Assembly (NCBI RefSeq): GCF_009604385.1
Contig: NZ_WEGJ01000001.1
Coordinates: 62,001-126,000, forward strand
Direction of reading: 5' to 3'
DNA length: 64,000 bases
From: Streptomyces smaragdinus
GTDB lineage: Bacteria > Actinomycetota > Actinomycetes > Streptomycetales > Streptomycetaceae
The position numbers were made by a program, and so were the translations under genes. Each line of letters opens with the position of its first letter. Within the stretch, counting starts at the first letter, position 1. Below, in pieces: positions 24,870-31,237 of this stretch. The notes under the pieces are model-generated. The model saw nothing but the letters and a program-made list of their open reading frames with translations. It was not told the origin of the DNA and did no database searches.

Positions 24870-26290
24870 GAGCTCACCCGCTCTCGTACGAAGCGGCCGA
24901 GGAGCCTGTTCATACCCTCGGCGAGGGTGGCCTCCAGGGCGCCGAGGAAGCGTTCGGCCTCTTCGGGGCCGGCGACCAGTGGGGGGCTCACGACCAGCGG
25001 GCTGCGTCCGTTGAGTGTGTTGTAGGTGTAGATGTCGTGCTTGCGGTACAGAGTGTCGATGACCGCCGCGGTGATGATCTTCGTGCGGATCAGGGGGTCC
25101 TTGGCCAGTTCTCCGGCGGGCAGCTTGCCGATGAGGTCCAGGATCCTGGGCCCGCCGGACAGGAACACCCCGTGGAGGGCGCCGGCGCCGCGTACCTCGG
25201 CGATCAGGTCGGGGTAGGTCTTGCGGATGCGCTCCAGTCCCGGCTGCAGTACGGCTTCCAGGGCGCGGGCCCGGCCCGGATAGTCGTCCTCGACGGCTAC
25301 GGCGACGGCCTCGAGGGCCGTCGCGGTCTCCTCGCCGAAGCCGTAGTACGTGGTGCTCGTGCTCTGCGTCATGGCGTCGGCCATGTTGTCGTACGCCTTG
25401 CGGAAGACCGGCTCACGCGCCACGTAGGCGGAGACGGAGGACTTGCCGCCGCCGAACGACTTCGATGTCGTCACCACGTCGGGCACCAGGCCCTCGTACC
25501 GGGTGAAGTAGAACATGCTGCCGGTCTTGCCCCAGCCGGTGTAGATCTCGTCGAAGATCAGCACGATGTCCTCGGCCGTGCACAAGTCGCGCAGTTCGCG
25601 CAGGAATTCCTCGGAGCACCAGCGCATGGTCGACGCGCTGAACGGCTCGACGAGAAGTGCGTACACGTCGCTGCCGCCGCGCGCGTCCCGGTTGTCCGCG
25701 AGAGCCCGCCGGACCGAGCCGATGTCGCCGTACTCGAAGGTGCCGATGCCAGGAATGGTTGGGAATTCAAATTTATTCTGCGCTCCGCCGGTGAGCCCGC
25801 CGGAGCCGAGGAGCTTCCCGTGGAAGCCGCAGTCCGCGCGCAGGATCCGCTTCCGCCTGCCGCCGTGGTATTTGTACGCCAGTTTGACCGCGCCTTCGAT
25901 CGCCTCGGCCCCGGAATTCGGCAGGAACGAACGGTTCAGGTCACCGGGCAGGACCACCGCCAGGTTGTGACCCAGGGCCGCCAGGTACGGCGAGAAGTAG
26001 GTTTTGTGCACCTCCATGCGCCGCTGTTCCTGGAAGCGCCGGCGGGCAGCGAGAATGCGCGGATGATTGTGCCCGTGGTTGAGCACGCCGACTCCGCCGG
26101 TGAAATCCATGATCTTGCGGCCGTCACGGGTGTAGATGTATGCGCCCTCGGCATGATCGACGAGCTCCCGGCCGAAGCCGAAGGAGGTCATCAGTCTGAC
26201 CTGGCTCTTGTTGATGTACCTGCGGTGGAGTTCGTGCACGTCCCTGACGTCCAGCTTCTCGGCCTCTTCCAGGCTTATGAGGTCTGCCAT
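24863..26290 (-). CDS. Class III PLP-dependent aminotransferase
   Basis: First gene of the seven-gene operon, 475 residues. Class III marks are MDFTGGVGVLNHGHNHPRI, FLPNSGAEAIEGAVKLA (PLP phosphate loop), IVLIFDEIYTGWGKTGSMF with D247 contacting the pyridine nitrogen, and TTSKSFGGGKSSVSAY with the Schiff-base K277. The C-terminus includes TYNTLNGRSPLVVSPPLVAG. Such enzymes aminate aldehydes or ketones on omega-amino compounds, sugars or aminoshikimates. The closest functional type cannot be fixed by eye; the long TTYYGFGEETATALE region is intact. It is preceded by a 430 bp regulatory gap and a divergent regulator. Confidence 0.88.
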   Translation of the reverse strand: MADLISLEEAEKLDVRDVHELHRRYINKSQVRLMTSFGFGRELVDHAEGAYIYTRDGRKIMDFTGGVGVLNHGHNHPRILAARRRFQEQRRMEVHKTYFSPYLAALGHNLAVVLPGDLNRSFLPNSGAEAIEGAVKLAYKYHGGRRKRILRADCGFHGKLLGSGGLTGGAQNKFEFPTIPGIGTFEYGDIGSVRRALADNRDARGGSDVYALLVEPFSASTMRWCSEEFLRELRDLCTAEDIVLIFDEIYTGWGKTGSMFYFTRYEGLVPDVVTTSKSFGGGKSSVSAYVAREPVFRKAYDNMADAMTQSTSTTYYGFGEETATALEAVAVAVEDDYPGRARALEAVLQPGLERIRKTYPDLIAEVRGAGALHGVFLSGGPRILDLIGKLPAGELAKDPLIRTKIITAAVIDTLYRKHDIYTYNTLNGRSPLVVSPPLVAGPEEAERFLGALEATLAEGMNRLLGRFVRERVSSW

Positions 26291-26722
26291 GGGTCCTTCC
26301 GATCGACGTTTTCGGGCGCCCCGACATCTACGGCGAAGAGTCGTGCCCTTTCCCGGCCGCCCCCACCGCGCCTTGTCCGTGGGATCGCCGCCGCATCTCC
26401 GTGGCGACTCGAGGAAGTTGCAACTTCACATTCGACAGACAGGCGCCCGGACGTCGAGCAGCGCATGCAGAATGAATCGACGGATACCTGCGTGGGGTGA
26501 GTTCGCGCATTCGGCGGTCTTTCCTTCCCATCGGGGCCGGCCGAACACTTCGGCACAGACCTGTCCGGTTTGCACTCTTCCTTGTCCCGGGAACAACGGT
26601 GAGACTTGACATGCTCACGTAGCTATAGGGTGGGCGGTCGACCTGGAACACCGCAAGAGGTTCGGCGTCGTCCGAATAGTGCAGCTTCAACGCGGTCCGG
26701 AACCGAATACAAGGAGGAATCG
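26291..26722. other. Divergent regulatory region of the aminotransferase operon
   Basis: These 432 bases contain no gene I can support. The half nearer the regulator is less GC-rich than the surroundings. It holds the 14-bp perfect palindrome at 26414-26427 and a TTGACA at 26606-26611 followed 12 bp later by TATAGG, too close to be a standard promoter pair. AAGGAGGAAT just before 26723 is the regulator's ribosome site. Both operon and regulator promoters must lie here. Confidence 0.5.
26414..26427. promoter_or_regulatory. 14-bp perfect palindrome GAAGTTGCAACTTC
   Basis: The palindrome has no spacer and lies 124 bp upstream of the aminotransferase start. It is the strongest symmetry in the divergent region and a candidate operator for the winged-helix regulator encoded at 26723. 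Confidence 0.5.
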
Positions 26723-27685
26723 GTGCTTCGTGTGCACTTCACGCTGGAGGACCTTCTCAAGGTCACCTTGGCGCCGGCACCAGCGCCACTGATGGAACTT
26801 GTCCTGGCCACAGCCATGCTGCAGCAACCAGGCATCGACCCGGTCTTCTCCCGGTGGCAGCAGCGCGCGCTGCGCACCTTCCCCCGCGCCGCCCGTCCCC
26901 TGCTGGAACTCGTCCCACCGACCGGCAAGGGTCCTTTGTTCCTCGCCCCCCTGAGCCGGGGACTGGAGGACGGCATGGACCAGATCCGATCGAGCCCTGC
27001 CGCCTTCGTACGCGCCGAACTGCAACGCGTGTGCCGCACCGGCCGCCCGCAGACCCCGTGGATCAGCCGCCTCGCCCGGAAGGACCGCGATGCGTGGAAG
27101 ACCCTTCAGAACGCCGTACGCACCGGGTACAACGGTCTGCTGGCCCCGGTCTGGGAGAGAATCACCTCCGCCTACCACGCCGAGCGGGCGTGGCGCAGCC
27201 ACACCCTCGCCCGGCACGGAATCCACTCGATGCTGGCCGGCGTCACCCACGGAGTCCGCTGGCGGGAAGCAGTCCTGGAGATCGACTCCCGGGAGGACCG
27301 CGACATCCACCTGGCGGGGCGCGGACTCACCCTCCTGCCCTCGGCATTCTGGGCGGACCGCCAGGTGATCGGCGCCTACCCTCAGGGGCCCGCGGTGTTC
27401 GTCTATCCTGCCGTGACTCCGCTGCCCCTGCTGGAGGAGTCGTCGAAAGCCGATCCGGTGGCCGCCCTCCTCGGGCGCACTCGTACCGCCATCCTGGCCA
27501 TGCTCATCCAGCAGCACACCGCCACGGACGTGGCACGCGAACTCGACATCAGCAAGTCGTCCGTCTCCGAACACACCAAGGCACTGCGGCACGCCCGCCT
27601 GATCGTCAGCAAGCGCGTGGGCCAGGCGGTCTGGCACACCTGCACACCACTCGGCCTCGAACTCATCGCCGGAGCACCTGCCTAG
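26723..27685 (+). CDS. Winged-helix regulator of the divergent operon
   Basis: GTG 26723 has AAGGAGG just before it, giving 320 residues; GTG 26732 is the alternative. The long N-terminal part (LRVHFTLEDLLKVTLAPAPAP and PAVTPLPLLEES) is the Streptomyces-specific domain found with ArsR-like regulators. The DNA-binding domain is at the C-terminus, around residues 250-315: ALLGRTRTAILAMLIQQHTA, then ATDVARELDISKSSVSEHTK and a wing with GQAVWHTCTPLG. Proteins of this layout often sit in biosynthetic clusters. Its position opposite the aminotransferase operon makes it the probable cluster regulator. Its stop is followed at once by a truncated hydrolase, marking a boundary. Confidence 0.8.
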   Translation: MLRVHFTLEDLLKVTLAPAPAPLMELVLATAMLQQPGIDPVFSRWQQRALRTFPRAARPLLELVPPTGKGPLFLAPLSRGLEDGMDQIRSSPAAFVRAELQRVCRTGRPQTPWISRLARKDRDAWKTLQNAVRTGYNGLLAPVWERITSAYHAERAWRSHTLARHGIHSMLAGVTHGVRWREAVLEIDSREDRDIHLAGRGLTLLPSAFWADRQVIGAYPQGPAVFVYPAVTPLPLLEESSKADPVAALLGRTRTAILAMLIQQHTATDVARELDISKSSVSEHTKALRHARLIVSKRVGQAVWHTCTPLGLELIAGAPA

Positions 27686-27686
27686 C

Positions 27687-28641
27687 GTTCCGAGCGGTCG
27701 TACGCGCGTACCGGGGTTTCCCGTCCCCGCCGGGCGGCGTGTACGACCTGCTGGTCGACGGCCGGCTCACGGCCCGGGCCACCGTGGAGGGCGGGAACCT
27801 CCGCACGATCACCGACATGGTCACCCAGGCCGAGGAGTTCACCGCGGGACAGCCGGGCACCGCCCGCTTCACCGGTCTCCCCGGGAGCGAGAAGGACGTC
27901 GAGATCTGGCTTCCGCACACGGAGGTCACCGAGGTGATCGCCCTGCGCACCGACGCCCCCGTCGAGCCGGCCCCGGCCGGCGGGCGCCGGGTGTGGCTGC
28001 ACCACGGCAGCTCGATCAGCCACGGCTCGAACGCCGTGCGCCCGAGCACCATCTGGCCCGCCCTGGCCGCGGCCGCCGGCAGCGTGGAGCTGATCAACCT
28101 CGGCTTCGGCGGCGGCGCCCTGGTGGACCCGTTCACCGCACGCGCGATGCGGGACACCCCCGCGGACCTGATCAGCGTCAAACTCGGCATCAACGTCGTC
28201 AACGCCGACACCATGCGCCTGCGCGCCTTCGCCCCCGCCGTCCACGGCTTCCTCGACACCATCCGCGACGGCCACCCGACAACGCCCCTGCTGGTCGTGT
28301 CGCCGATCCTGTGCCCGGTCCAGGAGGACACCCCCGGCCCTCTCGTGCCGGACCTCGTGGGCGGGACACTGCGGTTCAGGGCCACCGGTGATCCGGCGGA
28401 AACCGCCGCCGGACGGCTGACGCTCACGATCGTCCGCGACGTACTCGCCGACATCGTCGGGCAGCGGGCCGCCGAGGACCCGAACCTCCACTACCTCGAC
28501 GGACGCGACCTGTACGGGGAGAGCGACCACGACGAGTTCCCGCTGCCGGACGCGATCCATCCCAGCCCCGAAGGACACCGCCGTATCGGCGAGAACTTCG
28601 CCCGGCTCGTGTTCGCCGGCGACGGCCCCTTCGCCGGCTGA
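27687..28641 (+). pseudogene. SGNH/GDSL hydrolase lacking its N-terminus
   Basis: Coding similarity starts immediately after the regulator's stop, as VVRAYRGFPSPPGGVYDLLVDGR. In intact family members this segment lies about 70 residues into the protein, behind an N-terminal beta domain. The rest is intact: GSEKDVEIWLPHTEV, the catalytic-Ser block VWLHHGSSISHGSNAV, VELINLGFGGGALVDPF, ISVKLGINVVNADTM and the Asp-His block LPDAIHPSPEGHRRI. No convincing start codon with a ribosome site exists; GTG 27739 is possible but would give a domain fragment. The C-terminal SGNH domain could still fold if translated. The truncation coincides with the edge of the biosynthetic operon. Confidence 0.75.
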
Positions 28642-28813
28642 CGGGCGCGGCGCCGGCCGTGAGCGCAGGACGGCTGCCTCCCGCGGCATGGGCGGGCGCT
28701 CGGCCGAACGGGCAGTCCCGCGTACATTCTGTTCGGATTTGTTCGTGTCGCAGCGCCTTTCCGTACGTACATGCGGTTACCTCTGAGCGTCTCCTTGACT
28801 TGGCAGATGCTCG

Positions 28814-29731
28814 GTGGAAGGCGTGGTGGGTCTGGTGCGCGGGACTGTGGTGTCGTCGCTGGTTACGGGGGCGGTGGGCCTCGGGCTGGCGTGTGGGCTG
28901 GGCGGACCCGCGGCAGCGGGTCAAGGGCCGCCGGATGCCGCTGCCACGCAGGCGCAGCGGAACGTGTCGCGGGCGGCGGTCGACGGGATCGTCACGGCGA
29001 AGAAGAGCCTGAACATCCGCGCCCTGCCGGAAACCAGTTCGCCGGTCCTGGGCAGTTACGCCCACGGCACCCGGATCGATCTGTGGTGCAAGGCATCCGG
29101 CGAGAGCATCGACAAGAACACCACCTGGTACAAGCTCGCGAACCGCACGGGCTGGGTGACCGCCCGCTACGTCAAAGCCTCGGGCCCCGTACCGCTGTGC
29201 TACGAGCCGGGCGTCCCCGGTCCGCAGGGCCCACCGGGTGCCACCGGCCCGGCCGGCCCGCAGGGCGAGACCGGCGCGCAGGGACCCCAGGGACCCACCG
29301 GTCCTCAGGGCCCCCAGGGACCCACGGGATCGCAGGGGCCGGCCGGTCCCACCGGAGCACCGGGCAACTCGGCCGTTCTCACGGGGCTGGTGAGCTTCGT
29401 CGACACCGGGGAGACCGACGGCTTCGTCGGCGCGTCCGGGCAGGCCAACCTCGGCGCCTCGGCCGATGAGGTCGCCACACCGCTGCCGGCCGCCGGCCAC
29501 ATCCGCACCCTGCGCGTCGAGGCCGGGGAATCGGCGCAGGGCATCACCGTCACCGTCGTCCGCAACGGCACGCCCACAGCCCTCACCTGCACCACCGACG
29601 CCACCGGCACGTGCACCGCGACCGTGGGCGTCCCCATCGCCTTCGCGGCGGGCGACACCGTCGCCGCGGAGGTCGAGCACCTCACCGGCGACCTGCGCGA
29701 CGTCCGCTGGTCCACCGTGCTGGAGCCCTGA
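28814..29731 (+). CDS. Secreted collagen-like protein with SH3-type domain
   Basis: The 305-residue product (GTG 28814; GTG 28823, 28826 and 28835 are alternatives) starts with a signal peptide ([20 protein letters not shown], cut near PAAAG). An SH3b domain follows around residues 60-125: [20 protein letters not shown] with [18 protein letters not shown]. Next come 17 uninterrupted Gly-X-Y triplets ([16 protein letters not shown] onward) that should form a collagen triple helix. The C-terminal 110-residue globular domain ([29 protein letters not shown]) looks like a beta-sandwich cap. It is the first gene of an unusual four-gene set with a tail-collar protein. An extracellular fibre is likely. 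Confidence 0.83.
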   Translation: MEGVVGLVRGTVVSSLVTGAVGLGLACGLGGPAAAGQGPPDAAATQAQRNVSRAAVDGIVTAKKSLNIRALPETSSPVLGSYAHGTRIDLWCKASGESIDKNTTWYKLANRTGWVTARYVKASGPVPLCYEPGVPGPQGPPGATGPAGPQGETGAQGPQGPTGPQGPQGPTGSQGPAGPTGAPGNSAVLTGLVSFVDTGETDGFVGASGQANLGASADEVATPLPAAGHIRTLRVEAGESAQGITVTVVRNGTPTALTCTTDATGTCTATVGVPIAFAAGDTVAAEVEHLTGDLRDVRWSTVLEP

Positions 29732-29732
29732 G

Positions 29733-30191
29733 ATGACCGTCACCAGACGCGCCGCCCTGCGCCGCGCGGCCGCCCTCGGCGCCGCCCTCGCCGTACCGTC
29801 GGAAGTGGTCGGCGCCCACCGGGCGCAGGCGACCGGCCGCCGCGTCCCCCTCTACGCGCTCACCACCTGGCGGACGCTCGTCGGGACCCGGATGGACGTC
29901 GCCGGCCAACCCGGCTCCGCCCTCAGGGTCGCCGCGGTCCGGGACCGCGCGCACAGCACCCGCAGGAACCGTATGCCGGGCCGGGGCGACGTCTTCACGA
30001 TCCGCTTCACCGGGCACTCCGGCCCGCCCCTGGACGAGGGCATCCACACCCTGAACGCACCGGGCCTCGGCCCGCTCGGCCTCTTCCTGAGCCCTACGGG
30101 ACCGAAACCGGACTATCTGGCCCTGGTCAACACATGGCTGCCCACCAAGGGCAGCGGAAAGGCGGTGGACGGTGGACCCGTTCCTCGGTGA
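29733..30191 (+). CDS. Tat-type DUF6916-like protein
   Basis: ATG 29733 lies one base after the collagen-like gene stop. The 152-residue product begins TVTRRAALRRAAALGAALAV, a twin-arginine-type signal with an Ala-rich core. The mature part is a small beta domain: VPLYALTTWRTLVGTRMDVA, DVFTIRFTGHSGPPLDEGIH, LNAPGLGPLGLFLSPTG. That last block (leading to YLALVN) matches the small DUF6916 family as I remember it, which is known from neighbours of tail-collar genes. Its end overlaps the collar gene start by 20 nt, so the genes are coupled. Function unknown; an accessory subunit of an extracellular assembly is the inference. Confidence 0.7.
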   Translation: MTVTRRAALRRAAALGAALAVPSEVVGAHRAQATGRRVPLYALTTWRTLVGTRMDVAGQPGSALRVAAVRDRAHSTRRNRMPGRGDVFTIRFTGHSGPPLDEGIHTLNAPGLGPLGLFLSPTGPKPDYLALVNTWLPTKGSGKAVDGGPVPR

Positions 30192-30678
30192 GATCCGCAT
30201 GGCCGGCTTCAACTTCGCCCCCGTCGGCTGGGCGCTGTGCAACGGCCAGTTGCTGTCGATCAACCAGAACACCGCACTGTTCAGCCTCCTCGGCACCACC
30301 TACGGAGGCAACGGAACGACCGACTTCGCCCTCCCCGACCTGCGCGGCCGCGTCCCGATGCACCCGGGCCAGGGCCCCGGCCTCTCCTCCCACGACCTCG
30401 GCGAGGCCGGCGGCACGGAGACCGTCACGCTGACCACCGGCGAGCTCCCCCCGCACACCCATGCCCTGACCGGCGTGAACTCCCGCCAGGACACCAACCG
30501 GGTCCCGGGAGCAGCGCCGGCCAACGGCGGCTACTACAGCACCGAGGCCCCGACCGCCGCCATGCACCCGGGAGCCGTCCAGCCCACCGGGGGCGGTCAG
30601 CCGCACCCGAACGTCCAGCCCTACCTCTGCGTGAACTTCATCATCGCGCTCTCGGGCATCTTCCCCTCGCGGCCGTGA
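30172..30678 (+). CDS. Phage tail collar-domain (microcystin-dependent protein-like)
   Basis: GTG 30172 gives 168 residues. The N-terminal collar motif is MDPFLGEIRMAGFNFAPVGW followed by ALCNGQLLSINQNTALFSLL and GTTYGGNGTTDFALPDLRGR. The C-terminal half has the metal-binding-like LTTGELPPHTHAL and ends HPNVQPYLCVNFIIALSGIFP, the signature end of MdpB-type collar proteins. Such proteins are related to the receptor-binding tip of contractile tail fibres, yet no tail genes lie nearby, so this is not a prophage. It overlaps both neighbours (20 nt upstream, GTGA downstream), a tight operon with the Tat-type protein and the acetyltransferase. Confidence 0.87.
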   Translation: MDPFLGEIRMAGFNFAPVGWALCNGQLLSINQNTALFSLLGTTYGGNGTTDFALPDLRGRVPMHPGQGPGLSSHDLGEAGGTETVTLTTGELPPHTHALTGVNSRQDTNRVPGAAPANGGYYSTEAPTAAMHPGAVQPTGGGQPHPNVQPYLCVNFIIALSGIFPSRP

Positions 30679-31199
30679 CCCCGGCCGTCACGTTCCGGGA
30701 GCAGGAGCCCGGGGACACCGGCTTCCTGCAACGGCTCTTCGCCGCGGGGCTGGAGTCCTCGCTCGGTCTCCACGCCTGGCCGGAGCGCGAGCGCGCGTTC
30801 GTGGTGGGCATGCAGTACGAGGCCCGTGAACGCGACTGGGCACAGCGCTGTCCGCCGGGACGCCTGGAGATCATCGAGGTCGACGGCGCCCCGGCGGGCC
30901 GCCTGCGGCTCTCGCGCCCGGACACGGACGGCACCCGCCGCGTCATCGACCTCGCCATCGCCCCGGAACACCGGCAACGCGGGCTCGCGACCCGGGCCCT
31001 GACCCGCTGCACCGGCCCGCTCTCCCTGAACGTCGCCCGGACCAACCTGCCGGCCCAGCGCCTCTACACCCGCCTGGGATTCCGGCCCCGGGGCGGCGAC
31101 GAGCTGGATCTCTTCCTCCACCGGCAGGCTGACTGGAGATCAATAACACACGACGTGGCCACGACGGCGCCGTTGCGGAACCAGCGGGGCGGTCCGTGA
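30675..31199 (+). CDS. GNAT family acetyltransferase of the tail-collar operon
   Basis: GTG 30675 overlaps the collar gene stop (GTGA). The 174-residue GNAT fold shows VTFREQEPGDTGFLQRLF at the start, LEIIEVDGAPAGRLRL in the central strands, and the acetyl-CoA loop IDLAIAPEHRQRGLATRAL (Q/RxxGxA). LNVARTNLPAQRLYTRLGFRP completes the fold. The last 17 codons run into the terminator stem at 31184 and look like an unconserved extension. Its linkage to collar proteins by gene overlap suggests it modifies one of the operon products, for instance Lys side chains or N-termini before export. That is inference. Confidence 0.82.
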   Translation: MTPAVTFREQEPGDTGFLQRLFAAGLESSLGLHAWPERERAFVVGMQYEARERDWAQRCPPGRLEIIEVDGAPAGRLRLSRPDTDGTRRVIDLAIAPEHRQRGLATRALTRCTGPLSLNVARTNLPAQRLYTRLGFRPRGGDELDLFLHRQADWRSITHDVATTAPLRNQRGGP

Positions 31200-31213
31200 C
31201 CGGACCGCCCCGC
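31184..31213. terminator. Bidirectional terminator, 12-bp perfect stem
   Basis: GCGGGGCGGTCC (31184-31195) and GGACCGCCCCGC (31202-31213) pair around a 6-base loop. The acetyltransferase stop codon (31197-31199) lies within the loop. It separates the convergent collar operon and the GH55 gene (stop at 31238). Confidence 0.8.
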
Positions 31214-31237
31214 GAACTGCGGCTCACTACCTGAGGA

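Noticed and set aside
26606..26629. Strong sigma70-type promoter (TTGACA, TATAGG)
   Set aside because: The 12-bp spacing is too short for a normal promoter; kept only as part of the regulatory region description.
26723..28641. A single regulator-hydrolase fusion gene
   Set aside because: A stop codon (27683-27685) separates them and the hydrolase is in a different frame.
29220..29365. CRISPR-like or tandem DNA repeat
   Set aside because: The regularity comes from Gly-X-Y codons of the collagen-like gene; repeat units vary and there are no spacers.
30172..30678. Prophage or contractile injection system
   Set aside because: Apart from the collar protein there are no sheath, tube, baseplate, capsid, terminase or integrase genes in the window, so a phage call is not supported.
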